Below, piece after piece: positions 20,970 to 35,254 of a stretch of 64,000 bases of DNA. Each line of letters starts with the position of its first letter. Within the stretch, counting starts at the first letter, position 1. The DNA comes from Symsagittifera roscoffensis (lineage: Eukaryota; Xenacoelomorpha; Acoela; Convolutidae): the NCBI RefSeq assembly GCF_963678635.1, contig NC_087064.1:71735465-71799464 (forward strand). Reading direction: 5' to 3'. A program made the translations under genes and the position numbers. Below the pieces are notes generated by a model. It was not told the DNA's origin. It ran no database searches and was given only the letters and a program-made list of their open reading frames with translations.

Positions 20970-23900
20970 AAGATTATTTGGTCTAAAACATTGATTAAAA
21001 GACTTTTATTTTTTCAATATGTTGGATTTATAATCCGTGTTTTCTCTATATAATGCTAAGAAAATGTAAGTAAATTATTTTTTTTTCCATATAATCACAA
21101 TAAAGTTTATTGTATGTACATTATAATGGCATCAAAACGTATTTCTTTTGCCAGATTCACTACAATACATGACTCATTATAAGCATAATTTTTTGCCTTA
21201 AAGTTTTTAGATCAAATAATTTTAAAAAAGTCTCATTACAATAGGGTGGCAACTTTTAGCGAGTTTCTTGTACGTGCTTATTTTTTAAATCTTGATTTGT
21301 AGTTTTTCAGCGCATTGTGCATTCATGGAGCGTTCCTTCTTGTTAATGCTTCAATAATTCGGCGCAGAAAGTTGGATCATAATCCAGATTGTATTGAGTT
21401 TTGGGAAAAGTCGCGGAAAATCAATTCAATTTTAAAGATAAAATTTTTGCTTGCAGTGAGGCACGTTTTTAAATAGATTTTCTGGGGATTTTATGGAGGT
21501 AAAATTAGTTTAATTACCACTGAAAAAAACATGGTAGAATCAGAGCAAAACCTTGAAAATTGGGAGTTTTAGTTATTTCAGTGGCAGCAAAATCGGCCTC
21601 TTTATACCTTATATAGCGTGTGGATTACTTAATGATGCGCTCACATTCGATGTTTGTGAACACTTGTCAAGTGATGATTAAAATTTTCATTGAAACTTAT
21701 TAATTATTTCAGTGGTTAATTTGACATAGTGTTATGTAGTTCAATTCTCATTCTCTCAAAAAAATGTGGATTAAAAAAATGAAGCATTGGATTCAAAAAA
21801 TGGATTACTTGGTCTAAATAATTGATTAAAAGACTTTTATTTTTTCAATATGTTGTATTTATAAGCCGTGTTTTCTCTATATAATGCTAAGAAATTGTAG
21901 GTTTCTCTCCATATAATCGCAATATACTTATTTGTTTTTTTTCCATATAATCACAATAAAGTTTATTGTATGTTGTATGTACAATATAATGGCATCAAAA
22001 TGTTTTTCTTTTGCCAGATTCACTAAAATACATGACTCATTATAAGCATAATTTTTTGCCTTAAAATCATTATATCAAATATTTTGTTAAAAAAGTCTTA
22101 TTACAATAGGGTGGCAACTTTTCGCGAGTTTCTTGTAAGTGCTTATTTTTTAAATCTTGATTTGTAGTTTTTCAGCGCTTTGTGCATTCATGGAGCGTTC
22201 CTTCTTGTTGATGCTTCAATAATTTGGAGCAGAAAGTTTGATCATATTCCAGTTTGTCTTGAGTTTTGGGAAAAGTCGCGGAAAATCAATTCAATTTTAA
22301 AGATAAAATTTTTGCTTGCAGTGAGGCACGTTTTTAAATAGATTTTCTGGGGATTTTATGGAGGTAAAATTAGTTTAATTACCACTGAAAAAAACATGGT
22401 AGAATCAGAGCAAAACCTTGAAAATTGGGAGTTTTAGTTATTTCAGTGGCAGCAAAATCGGCCTCTTTATACCTTATATAGCGTGTGGATTACTTAATGA
22501 TGCGCTCACATTCGATGTTTGTGAACACTTGTCAAGTGATGATTAAAATGTTCATTGAAACTTATTAATTATTTCAGTGGTTAATTTGACATAGTGTTAT
22601 GTAGTTCAATTCTCATTCTCTCAAAAAAATGTGGATTAAAAAAATGAAGCATTGGATTCAAAAAATGGATTACTTGGTCTAAATAATTGATTAAAAGACT
22701 TTTATTTTTTCAATATGTTGTATTTATAAGCCGTGTTTTCTCTATATAATGCTAAGAAATTGTAGGTTTCTCTCCATATAATCGCAATATACTTATTTGT
22801 TTTTTTTCCATATAATCACAATAAAGTTTATTGTATGTTGTATGTACAATATAATGGCATCAAAATGTTTTTCTTTTGCCAGATTCACTAAAATACATGA
22901 CTCATTATAAGCATAATTTTTTGCCTTAAAATCATTATATCAAATATTTTGTTAAAAAAGTCTTATTACAATAGGGTGGCAACTTTTCGCGAGTTTCTTG
23001 TAAGTGCTTATTTTTTAAATCTTGATTTGTAGTTTTTCAGCGCTTTGTGCATTCATGGAGCGTTCCTTCTTGTTGATGCTTCAATAATTTGGAGCAGAAA
23101 GTTTGATCATATTCCAGTTTGTCTTGAGTTTTGGGAAAATTCGCGGAAAATCAATTCAAATCTAAAGATAAAATTTTTGCTTGCAGTGACTCACGTTTTT
23201 AAATAGATTTTCTGGGGATTTTATGGAGGCAAAATTAGTTTAATTACCACTGAAACAAACATGGTAGAATCAGAGCAAAACCTTGAAAATTGGGAGTTTT
23301 AGTTATTTCAGTGGCAGCAAAATCGGCCTCTTTATACCTTATATAGCGTGTGGAGGATGACTTAGAGAAAGATTCTCAATATTTTTCTTTCTTTTTATTT
23401 TTCAATTCATCTTTTTTCTTAAATTAAACACATTTTCATAGTTCTTAAACAACTGTAAAAATATTCAAGGTTTCGCCCCGATACGGGCCGTATTTTTGTT
23501 CCGACGACTCTCAAACTTTTGTGATCTGGTGGTTTTGCTTCTTCACACTTTCGACATTTTCTCAAGCAATTTTGACGGAACTTGTAAACATTCTTTCGAA
23601 AGATTTTGTTGCCATGAGCTCAATTTTGAAAACATATTTCATCTGTGATTTGTGATCTTATTCGGTCCATAGATTGCCAGTTTGGCCCTTTTGGTGCAAC
23701 TAAATTAACGCTTTGATTCTAGTGGTTTGTTATATTTTAAACACTGGTTGAACATTGGTGGCTTGTGTGGCGAAACACCTTGTCATTTTTTCTACCTGGT
23801 CCCATTTTTTTATGATGCGCTCACATTCGATGTGTGCGAACACTTGTCAAGTGATGATTAAAATGTTCATTGAAACTTATTAATTATTTCAGTGGTTAAT

Positions 23901-24840
23901 TTGACATAGTGTTATGTAGTTCAATTCTCATTCTCTCAAAAAAATGTGGATTAAAAAAATGAAGCATTGGATTCAAAAAATGGATTACTTGGTCTAAATA
24001 ATTGATTAAAAGACTTTTATTTTTTCAATATGTTGTATTTATAAGCCGTGTTTTCTCTAGATAATGCTAAGAAAATGTAGGTTTCTCTCCATATAATCGC
24101 AATATAATTATTTGTTTTTTTTCCATATAATCACAATAAAGTTTGTTGTATGTTGTATGTATAATATAATGGCATCAAAATGTATTTTTTTTTGCCAGAT
24201 TCACTAAAATACATGACTCATTATAAGCATAATTTTTGGCCTTAAAATCATTATATCAATTTTTTTTTTAAAAAGTCTTATTACAATAGGGTGGCAACTT
24301 TTAGCGAGTTTCTTGTAAGTGCTTATTTTGTAAATCTTGATTTGTAGTATTTCAGCGCTTTGTGCATTCATGGAGCGTTCCTTCTTCTTGATGCTTCAAT
24401 TATTCGGCGCAGGAAGTTTGATCATTTTCCAGTTTGTCTTGAGTTTTGGGAAAAGTCGCGGAAAATCAATTCAATTTTAAAGATAAAATTTTTGCTTGCA
24501 GTGAGGCACGTTTTTAAATAGATTTTCTGGGGATTTTATGGAGGTAAAATTAGTTTAATTACCACTGAAAAAAACATGGTAGAATCAGAGCAAAACCTTG
24601 AAAATTGGGAGTTTTAGTTATTTCAGTGGCAGCAAAATCGGCCTCTTTATACCTTATATAGCGTGTGGATTACTTAATGATGCGCTCACATTCGATGTGT
24701 GTGAACACTTGTCCAGTGATGATTAAAATGTTCATTGGAACTCATTAATTATTTCAGTGGTTAATTTGACATAGTGTTATGTAGTTCAATTCTCATTCTC
24801 TCAAAAAAATGTGGATTAAAAAAATGAAGCATTGGATTCA
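20970..24840 (+). repeat. 865-bp tandem array
   Basis: The landmark gcgtgtgga occurs at 21616, 22481, 23346 and 24661. The first two steps are exactly 865 bp. The third is 1315 bp because about 450 bp (23354-23813) is present in that unit only. The same 450-bp block follows the equivalent landmark at 28410, so it is probably ancestral and was deleted from the other units. Units 2 and 3 are nearly identical, while the leftmost partial unit and the last unit are more diverged. No gene is visible. Confidence 0.85.
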
Positions 24841-24849
24841 AAAAAAGTG

Positions 24850-25980
24850 GATTCAAAATAATGATTCATTGAAACTCCTCAAATTGTTTGAAGCTTAGAA
24901 AATAAGAGGGTTCAACTCCAAAAGAGGAAATAAACAAAGACGCATAGTTGTAGTTTTTGTTGCAAAATGTTTTCCTGGAAATGCGGATAATAAGAAGAAG
25001 TGAAAAAAAATGTTCTTCTCAAAGATGCAGTAGGATATTGCACCGATTTGAACCGCGCTTATGAATTTTTTGTCTCAAAAATACGAGTTGAAATTTTTAA
25101 TCAATTTTCAAGCCGTTGACTTCGTGTAGCACAGTTTTTGGGCTCATGTCTTGATGAATTCTAACTCGCTCCACTATTTGAAACCTATTAAAAAAACTGA
25201 TTGGCCCATTCTCATACTGTTCAAATTAAACTCATTGCAGCATACTTAGTGAGAAACAAAAACTCAAGAAAATTTTTATAATGCAGATAATCGGTTATGA
25301 AACATGGTACAATAAATTTTGGGCCTAATTTTTTCAAATGCCTCCTAATGTTTATTAGCATTGTCTTCGACTGCGCTGGGTTCTGCCTCAATTAGCAGGC
25401 TAACCACGCCAACTTTTTGTATTTCGATCTTATAGTGACCAAAACTCTATGTTTATTTTTGCAGAAGGAAAAAATGTACAACGACAGGCGCGACCAAAAA
25501 CTAAATAAATGTGACCGGCATGTCTTTCGCGAACCTTGCAAAATTTTTAAGTTTCTATGTATAATTCAGTTTGTGCGTGGCATTTGACGTTCTTTCTGCT
25601 ACAATATTCGGCAGAATTTTCTCAAAATCTCTCCAAAAGCAGACATAAAAATTGTGTTGTTACCCGTGGGCAGCTGCCTCACTTTTTTGTAGCCTAGCCA
25701 AATAACAGTTAAGGGACGTGTTCTTTTCCCACTTTACCGAACATTTAATTCAAGTTAGAAATTGTAAAAAAAAAAACCTGAAAAATTGAAAGTTGGTGAA
25801 GTTAATTTATTGGTGAGTTAAATGGGGCAAAATGGGCCATCTGAACAGTAAATTTCAGAATTAGATTTTTATTTTTCCGACATTTTTTGCCAGTAGAAGA
25901 AATACTCTTTGTGCAGTTTGTAACTGATATCCTGAAAAACTTGATTAAACACTAAATGATTAAATTGTTTTGAGTAAAAA
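24850..25980 (+). repeat. Large duplicated segment, copy 2, first part
   Basis: Matches 19040-19750 plus flanking sequence, about 5.87 kb downstream of copy 1. The match stops near 25980, where sequence unique to this copy begins. Confidence 0.75.
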
Positions 25981-27309
25981 CTTTTTGAACAGATTGTTTT
26001 TTTTTCAAAACAAACTTTGATGTACCTTCCTATAATTGTTTTATCTAAAAGTTTCTCGACTGAAATCAATCGAAGTAGCTTGATGATATCCTTGATCTGA
26101 GCATATAATTTAACAATTTTTAATAATATGATGAGAAATGTAGACTTGATAACTTTGCAAAAACTAAGTTTTTTTTGGAAATTGAACCGTTTCTACATAG
26201 AAAACAACTCGCACACACACACACACTAACACACACCACCCCTCACCCCGCCCCATATCTCTTGCACACACACTAATACAGACCAACCTTCACCCCGCCC
26301 TAAATACCTTCCCCCCTCTTTCAACTAAAGCCCTAATCACAGTTTAACGCCCTAAAACTTAAGGAAGGGGTGTCGTCAGTAGAGCTACAAAAATGACTTT
26401 AGAATGCAATTATTGGGTCAAATTGCTTAACTACATACGGGGAGGTACATCAGTTGGTAAAGTTGCGAAAGTTAGTGCAACAAAAATTAGGAAAAGTAAA
26501 AAGTATAAGCAGGAGGGGTAATTGTGTGTAAAGTAGGAGGGTACTTGCGGGCAGAGAGGGTTCAGAGTGCTAAGTGAAATAGGTAAGAAAGGTAGGAGAG
26601 ATACATCGAAAAATGAAAACTGAGAGGAAAAAACTGTGACAAAAAATAAGTAGAAAACAGTACACTTTTGTTACAAATCGAATGCATATCTCAATTTAGC
26701 TATTGCCACGTTCATTTTTTGAATCTAACGAATAATCCATCATAACCCATAGTAATCTAGTATAATCTATAACATTCCATTATAATCTTTGACGATCAAT
26801 TATTTTGGTGTTAAGTAATTTCTACTTTATTCTATTTAGAACCGAATAATAATCCATTGAAATCGATTATTTTAAAATTTTATGGAAACAGACCGTATGA
26901 ATCCATTATAATCGATTACTTTGATTACTATCCTTGAAATTTCATTGCGGGGTTGTTCCATATTGAGGAATAGATATGCTCGGAGTGGTTTTTTTTATTC
27001 AAACCAACTTTTAAAAGAAAACTTCCCCCGATCGTCGTGGGACCCACCGAACTCCCATATCACCATATTAACCTGTCACGAGTTTAGCTCAACAGTTGGT
27101 TCCAGTTTTTGGTGCTTAAGGTTTAACACGCATTGCTTAGGCGTCGACAATTATTCCTCTCTACAACCTAACAAATCTCAGCCCGAAACGTTAGGAAAAA
27201 ATCGCTTATATTTCTACAACAGCGTTTTTAAAAATAATAATAATATCTCAAACTTTGTTTTTTTTTCGTGGATGAATAAATCCGCTGGAAATGGGTAAAA
27301 TTGGAGCTT
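25981..27309. other. Unique insertion inside duplicated segment copy 2
   Basis: 1.3 kb with no counterpart in copy 1. It contains a (CA)n tract near 26213-26235 with C-rich imperfect repeats to 26330, and A/T stretches with repeated CATTATAATC motifs. A 125-codon plus-strand open frame (26921-27298) has no recognisable similarity. Confidence 0.5.
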
Positions 27310-28800
27310 ATCTCAACTAAAACACCACAATGACACGGAAAGAGGAAAGCATAATCCGCAAATTGCTCAAAGTTAAAGATGATTGACATCAGATTCCAAC
27401 CCCAAACAGATCGAAATAAAATCGAAAACGGCAAAGCTGGTCCACCTCCTTTGTTGTGGTTTCACTTGCAACGTTGCCCAAATCCCAAGATTGCAAAACT
27501 TTCAATGAAGATTAATGAGATTGGGCTTTTGGTGTTTCGTGTTTCTAAGTGGGCTTTTTGTTTTTCTACCTTTTTTGGATTTGTCCTCTACCTGATTTCT
27601 TCCGTATTTGAGAGTATATCCAATTGAGATTGGATGGCTTTGAGTTTTTGCAATCTCTTTTTAAACACTGATGGGTTCTGTCTTGAAAATTTTTGACCCC
27701 TTTGCTACCTTGTCGCGTTTTTTAAGATTTGCTCATTTTCGATATAAGTGAATACTGGACCAATGATGATTAAAAATGTCAGTGGAACTCTTTAATTATT
27801 AGACTGGTTTTTAAATTGATATAGTGTTAATTAGTCCAACCCAAGTTTTGTCAGTCGATTCCAAAAAATTGAAGCATTCAAGTTCCTCAAATCTAATAAA
27901 GCTTAAAAAACTAAGAGTTCACTCCACTCCAGAAAAGGAAATAGGCAAAGCTGCGCAATTATAGTTTCACTTCTAAAATGCGCAAGTATATATTTACCAT
28001 TTTCGTCCAAGAAACGGCGAACGGATAATGTAAAAAATTTGTAAATAAATTGTTCCTCTCAAAGACGGATTTCGAACTGATTTGTGTGAGATGTTTCAAT
28101 AAGTGGTAATTTTGAGAACTTTAATGCATGAGTCAATTCATTTTAATCAATTGTACATGCTGCTAAGCTAGTTTTTGCAAGTGCATTATGCTGTTTTATA
28201 CAGAAAATCAGTTCAAATTTAAAGATAAAAATTTTGCTTGCTGTGAGTCACGCTTTTAAATAGATTTTCTGGGGATTTTATGGAGACAAAAATTGATTTT
28301 ATTACCTCTGAAAAAAAAACATGGTAGAATCAGAGCAAAACCCTGAAAGTTGGGAGTTTTAGTTATTTTAGTGGCAGCAAAATCTGCCTCTTTATACCTT
28401 ATATAGCATGTGGAGGATGACTTAGAGAAAGATTCTCAATGTTTTTCTTTCGTTGTATTTTTTTAATTAATTTTTTTTTGAACTGAACACTGTTTTATAG
28501 TTCTTCAAAAAAAACTGAAAATGTTCAGGGTTTCGCCCCAATATGAGTCGTCTCTTTGTTCCAACGCTTTTCAAACATTTGTGATCTCGTGCTTTTGCTT
28601 CTTCACACTTTCGACTTTTTCACCTGCAATTTTGACGGAATTTGTAAACATTCTTTCGAAAGGTATTGTTGCCTTGAGCTCAAATTTGAAAATATAATTC
28701 ATATGTGATTCTTGTACTTATTCGGTTCAAAGATTGCCAAACTGATCCTTTAGGCGCAGTTTAATTAACGCCCGGATACTAGTAGTCTTGTTGTTTTGTA
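27310..28800 (+). repeat. Large duplicated segment, copy 2, second part
   Basis: 27310-28170 matches 19805-20590. From about 28200 it continues as the tail of an 865-bp unit (28205-28410), then as the 450-bp block (compare 23346-23720). Confidence 0.75.
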
Positions 28801-28934
28801 TGACTCACTACCGCACCAGTCGTGTGCTGTTTTGTAGAAAAAATGCCGCAGCGTTTTTTCTAATCGGCCAATTTGTTCGTCCATTTTTTTGCGTCATTTG
28901 ATACGTCTGATGTTTTTTGTTTGCACCAAGTAGA

Positions 28935-31900
28935 CAACCAGATTTTTAATTCTAAAGGGACATATAATTTCCAGAAATACACTTAGCATAAAAGACATTT
29001 AAGAGTAAAGTTTAGGGGCTGAATTGGCATATTTTCTATAGTTTGATTCCTGAGAGTCATAAAAACCGTGTAGGGGAAAAGAATTTTTTCGATCAAAATT
29101 ATCGTCTGATCTTAGGAAAAACTGGAAAAGTTTATGATGATAAAATATGCGTAGATGACTGTTTCTTATGCTTTTTTGCATGTTTTTTTTTGCTTGTTAA
29201 TCTTGGTTATAAGTTACTTTTATCAGCAAACGTAATTTTGGTACCATTCTATCCAATGATGATTTATTGTTTTTCAAAACTATTATAAACACCAAATATC
29301 ATTCTTGAAATTAGCAATTTGAAATTGCAAGCCAGAATTAAGTTGGTTGAATTTGCTAAGCTTGTTGCAGCCGCAGAAAAATTAAAAAAGATAAAAATGG
29401 ATGAAAAAATTTGAATGTTTTTTTATCGAATCATTTGCTTTCATTTTGATGAACATCTTCCACCGTTTCTTAAAATGTAGGTCGCATATGGTGCGTATAG
29501 TAGCATAGGCATACATTAACAATTTTACCCTCTAATCATGCCTCTATGTCAGATCATTTTACGTAACTGATATAGAAAAAAATACTAGACCGTTTTTCAA
29601 TTTAGTATTTGGGACAATTCAGAGTAATGAAATTTTTCCAGTAAAGTTTTGGGTTTTCCTGAATCTCTTTTCTTTCGTAGATCACCTTTGTTTTTTCTTC
29701 AACCAGATTTTTAATTCTAAAGGGACATATAATTTCCAGAAATACACTTAGCATAAAAGACATTTAAGAGTAAAGTTTAGGGGCTGAATTGGCATATTTT
29801 CTATAGTTTGATTCCTGAGAGTCATAAAAACCGTGTAGGGGAAAAGAATTTTTTCGATCAAAATTATCGTCTGACCTTAGGAAAAACTGGAAAAGTTTAT
29901 GATGATAAAATATGCGTAGATGACTGTTTCTTATGCTTTTTTGCATGTTTTTTTTTTGCTTGTTAATCTTGGTTATAAGTTACTTTTATCAGCAAACGTA
30001 ATTTTGGTACCATTCTATCCAATGATGATTTATTGTTTTTCAAAACTATTATAAACACCAAATATCATTCTTGAAATTAGCAATTTGAAATTGCAAGCCA
30101 GAATTAAGTTGGTTGAATTTGCTAAGCTTGTTGCAGCCGCAGAAAAATTAAAAAAGATAAAAATGGATGAAAAAATTTGAATGTTTTTTTATCGAATCAT
30201 TTGCTTTCATTTTGATGAACATCTTCCACCGTTTCTTAAAATGTAGGTCGCATATGGTGCGTATAGTAGCATAGGCATACATTAACAATTTTACCCTCTA
30301 ATCATGCCTCTATGTCAGATCATTTTACGTAACTGATATAGAAAAAAATACTAGACCGTTTTTCAATTTAGTATTTGGGACAATTCAGAGTAATGAAATT
30401 TTTCCAGTAAAGTTTTGGGTTTTCCTGAATCTCTTTTCTTTCGTAGATCACCTTTGTTTTTTCTTCAACCAGATTTTTAATTCTAAAGGGACATATAATT
30501 TCCAGAAATACACTTAGCATAAAAGACATTTAAGAGTAAAGTTTAGGGGCTGAATTGGCATATTTTCTATAGTTTGATTCCTGAGAGTCATAAAAACCGT
30601 GTAGGGGAAAAGAATTTTTTCGATCAAAATTATCGTCTGACCTTAGGAAAAACTGGAAAAGTTTATGATGATAAAATATGCGTAGATGACTGTTTCTTAT
30701 GCTTTTTTGCAGGTTTTTTTTTGCTTGTTAATCTTGGTTATAAGTTACTTTTATCAGCAAACGTAATTTTGGTACCATTCTATCCAATGATGATTTATTG
30801 TTTTTCAAAACTATTATAAACACCAAATATCATTCTTGAAATTAGCAATTTGAAATTGCAAGCCAGAATTAAGTTGGTTGAATTTGCTAAGCTTGTTGCA
30901 GCCGCAGAAAAATTAAAAAAGATAAAAATGGATGAAAAAATTTGAATGTTTTTTTATCGAATCATTTGCTTTCATTTTGATGAACATCTTCCACCGTTTC
31001 TTAAAATGTAGGTCGCATATGGTGCGTATAGTAGCATAGGCATACATTAACAATTTTACCCTCTAAGCATGCCTCTATGTCAGATCATTTTACGTAACTG
31101 ATATAGAAAAAAATACTAGACCGTTTTTCAATTTAGTATTTGGGACAATTCAGAGTAATGAAATTTTTCCAGTAAAGTTTTGGGTTTTCCTGAATCTCTT
31201 TTCTTTCGTAGATCACCTTTGTTTTTTCTTCAACCAGATTTTTAATTCTAAAGGGACATATAATTTCCAGAAATACACTTAGCATAAAAGACATTTAAGA
31301 GTAAAGTTTAGGGGCTGAATTGGCATATTTTCTATAGTTTGATTCCTGAGAGTCATAAAAACCGTGTAGGGGAAAAGAATTTTTTCGATCAAAATTATCG
31401 TCTGACCTTAGGAAAAACTGGAAAAGTTTATGATGATAAAATATGCGTAGATGACTGTTTCTTATGCTTTTTTGCATGTTTTTTTTTTGCTTGTTAATCT
31501 TGGTTATAAGTTACTTTTATCAGCAAACGTAATTTTGGTACCATTCTATCCAATGATGATTTATTGTTTTTCAAAACTATTATAAACACCAAATATCATT
31601 CTTGAAATTAGCAATTTGAAATTGCAAGCCAGAATTAAGTTGGTTGAATTTGCTAAGCTTGTTGCAGCCGCAGAAAAATTAAAAAAGATAAAAATGGATG
31701 AAAAAATTTGAATGTTTTTTTATCGAATCATTTGCTTTCATTTTGATGAACATCTTCCACCGTTTCTTAAAATGTAGGTCGCATATGGTGCGTATAGTAG
31801 CATAGGCATACATTAACAATTTTACCCTCTAATCATGCCTCTATGTCAGATCATTTTACGTAACTGATATAGAAAAAAATACTAGACCGTTTTTCAATTT

Positions 31901-32764
31901 AGTATTTGGGACAATTCAGAGTAATGAAATTTTTCCAGTAAAGTTTTGGGTTTTCCTGAATCTCTTTTCTTTCGTAGATCACCTTTGTTTTTTCTTCAAC
32001 CAGATTTTTAATTCTAAAGGGACATATAATTTCCAGAAATACACTTAGCATAAAAGACATTTAAGAGTAAAGTTTAGGGGCTGAATTGGCATATTTTCTA
32101 TAGTTTGATTCCTGAGAGTCATAAAAACCGTGTAGGGGAAAAGAATTTTTTCGATCAAAATTATCGTCTGACCTTAGGAAAAACTGGAAAAGTTTATGAT
32201 GATAAAATATGCGTAGATGACTGTTTCTTATGCTTTTTTGCATGTTTTTTTTTTGCTTGTTAATCTTGGTTATAAGTTACTTTTATCAGCAAACGTAATT
32301 TTGGTACCATTCTATCCAATGATGATTTATTGTTTTTCAAAACTATTATAAACACCAAATATCATTCTTGAAATTAGCAATTTGAAATTGCAAGCCAGAA
32401 TTAAGTTGGTTGAATTTGCTAAGCTTGTTGCAGCCGCAGAAAAATTAAAAAAGATAAAAATGGATGAAAAAATTTGAATGTTTTTTTTATCGAATCATTT
32501 GCTTTCATTTTGATGAACATCTTCCACCGTTTCTTAAAATGTAGGTCGCATATGGTGCGTATAGTAGCATAGGCATACATTAACAATTTTACCCTCTAAT
32601 CATGCCTCTATGTCAGATCATTTTACGTAACTGATATAGAAAAAAATACTAGACCGTTTTTCAATTTAGTATTTGGGACAATTCAGAGTAATGAAATTTT
32701 TCCAGTAAAGTTTTGGGTTTTCCTGAATCTCTTTTCTTTCGTAGATCACCTTTGTTTTTTCTTT
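28935..32764 (+). repeat. Five-unit tandem array, 765-766 bp period
   Basis: Unit starts (caaccagattt) lie at 28935, 29700, 30466, 31231 and 31997. The array ends at about 32764. The units are almost identical, differing by single bases and one homopolymer length, so expansion was recent. Short open frames recur on both strands in each unit, but near-identity means they carry no evidence of selection. Each unit contains the palindrome GCAATTTGAAATTGC. Confidence 0.95.
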
Positions 32765-33509
32765 AGTTATTGAGATGCAGTCACTGAATAGAAACAAGAG
32801 TTGCATGTCTTGTTTGTGACAAGTTTTACTAGCATCATAAAATAACAGAAAACAGCAAAACTTGTCGATTTTTAAAGTTTCCTTAATGTGATTGTAATAC
32901 CATAAGAAGCGAGGGACAGTCTTTTTATGCAAAGAAGAAGTATTTCACTTACTATTTTTAACGAAGTTATGCAAAACATGGTGGTTGAAAACAAAAAGTG
33001 CAGTTTCTAAATAAAACTGAAACCTTCCACAAAAAGGTAGATTGAAAATATTTATTGCAACAAAATAATTGTAGTCAAAGATAGGAAAATAATTAAACTT
33101 GATTGAAAAAATGTAGCCTGACAAAACTGAAGAAAGCTACAATTTTGTCAAAAACTGAAAAATTTTAGAAAAAACTATAAAATTCATTGCAAAACTGAAT
33201 TTTTGTTTTTTTTATACTTGTGCAAAGGTTGTTATAGATGGAAAATCATTTCCAGCAATAAAAGAGTTTATCTTCCCGTAAAATTTTAATGTTAATTGAT
33301 TCTAAAATTTTTAATCTAAAACTGTAATGGTAGCAAGTTTAGAGCAACTGTCTTATGTTGAACTGATAAAAATGCCTATTAAAAGCTAATGAACGGACAC
33401 ACAATTTTTAAATGTTGTAAAAGTACCCGGTGTATGGAAATCATCAATTAATTGAATTGACCTGCCAAGCTATCGTTTTTTTTTGTAATTGTGCCAACGT
33501 AATTTTGTG

Positions 33510-33815
33510 TCGTTTTGGTACTATTCTATGCCATGATTTTTATTGTTTTTCAAAACTATTATAAACCCCAATTGTCATTTTTGAAATTATCAATTTGAAA
33601 TTGCCACCCACAAATAAATTTGTTGGATTTGCTAAGCTTGTTGCAGCCGCACAGAAATGAAAAAAGATAAAATTGGATTAAGCTAGAAAAATTTGTATGT
33701 TTTTTTTTCGAATCGTTTGCTTTCGTTGTATTGAAACTCATCTCCCTTTTCTTAAAAAAGAGGTCGCATATGGTGCATACAGTAGCATAGGCATATATTA
33801 TCAACTTTAACCCCG
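33510..33815 (+). repeat. Diverged partial relic of the 765-bp unit
   Basis: About 300 bp aligns with the central part of the array unit (from 'acgtaattttg' through 'gtagcataggcata') with many substitutions. The family therefore existed here, or nearby, before the recent tandem expansion. Confidence 0.75.
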
Positions 33816-35254
33816 TATTTATCTAATAAACGCAGAGTAAACACCTAGCTTGCTTTGTCTGATCAAAATTATCATTTCTATGACAAAGAGCTGAAAACAG
33901 ATTTTAGCTGCCCATTCAAAGACCAATACACTTTGTTTCAATATCCGAAGACGGATGAACATATCTCATAGAAGCCTTGACACTATTGCTTTGATAAAAA
34001 AAAACCTATATCATTACATAAACACACAGCTCATATACATCAGCTACCGTATCCATACTAACATCTACGGAGGTTGTCCTCTTCAGAATGAAGCTTGGAA
34101 TTTTTTTGAAAATATTGCAATTCGTTGAACTTTGAAGTTCGTTAAATATAAAATTTGAAATCGGTTGCATTTTTTGAATAATTTGTCCTGCCTTTTGGAA
34201 CGATATAGCTTCACATAAAAGCCGCATCTAATTTATGCCGCAATTATGGTAAAAAATCTAATTTGTCATTCCAACAAATAAAAATGAAAACCGGAGGTAA
34301 GGCTGCTCTGGTTGTAACTTTTTTTGAAGCTTGAGGGGCAAACAGTCCTCGGAAAATTAGGTCTCACAGCCGCGCGAAAGCGTTTAATAATACATTCAAA
34401 TTTAAAGGAAAGCAATTTGGTTCAGTTACATGTGCGACGGCTGCAAAAAAAACTTAGTATAAATCGGGTACACTTTTTAGACACTTTTGAGTCGTATGAA
34501 AAAGCGGAGATGGCGGTGTATACTTCATCAACATAATCTTTCCTTTTCGTGATAAGTGAACATATTGAACTTAAGATTCAATTTGAAGTTATTGTTCTGA
34601 TTGGTTTTTACTAAAATTACTTATCGCTTATTTCTTATTTTTGAATTGAGTGAAATTTTTAATAAACCAGAACGACCGAGTCACGCGAAGACCCAGAATG
34701 ATCCGAGCCACTTCTGTTGGATACTTTTTGAAAAAGTTCTGATAGAGCTGTATAATTATAAGATTATTATTCTTTGTGTGTTTTTCCAGCAGGGGGCAAT
34801 TATTGGGCATTTTTTTGCCATTGTTTCATGAGATTCCTTTTCGGCCGACCGATCAAACCTTTGGCGCTAATATACACTAATTATAAAGGGAGCGCGGGCC
34901 GAAACAACAAAACTTTGTCGATATTCTTTGTTCAGGAAAAAAGAACAATCCGGGCACATATATTGTGTCTTTTTCTACGAAAAAAAAAACAAAAAATGAA
35001 CAAAAAGAACCAACCAAAACACCCCAATTGAAATTGGATTGATTTCTGAGCGAAATAATTAGCCGCTTACGCGTTAGTAGCGCAAAATATATCGTGCCCT
35101 ACCTGTCCAAAATGCCCATCTTTAAACCCCATTACTTTATGAAAAATGATCGCAGGTAAAGTACCTTTTTAAACTTGATTTCCTACTTTGAAAACTCAAA
35201 ATCTGTAGCGTTTTTTGATAAGTTTTTTATGAATATAATCAATTTTTGTAGTTT
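33816..35254. other. Stretch without a confident gene
   Basis: A 70-codon plus-strand frame at 34324-34536 has a mixed, fairly protein-like composition (Arg/Lys/Leu-rich) and could be an exon. It lacks an ATG, clear splice sites and any family match. The rest shows no repeat or coding signal I can support. Confidence 0.35.

Noticed and set aside
28999-32243. 60- and 81-codon ORFs repeated in the 765-bp array
   Set aside because: The units are nearly identical DNA, so recurrence of the frames carries no information about selection. Frames occur on both strands and the diverged relic does not keep them.
28935-32764. CRISPR-like array
   Set aside because: The period is 765 bp with no spacers; it is an ordinary tandem repeat in a eukaryotic context.
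34324-34536. 70-codon plus-strand ORF considered as a transposase or receptor exon
   Set aside because: No conserved motif, no ATG, no clear splice sites. Mentioned only within the surrounding stretch.
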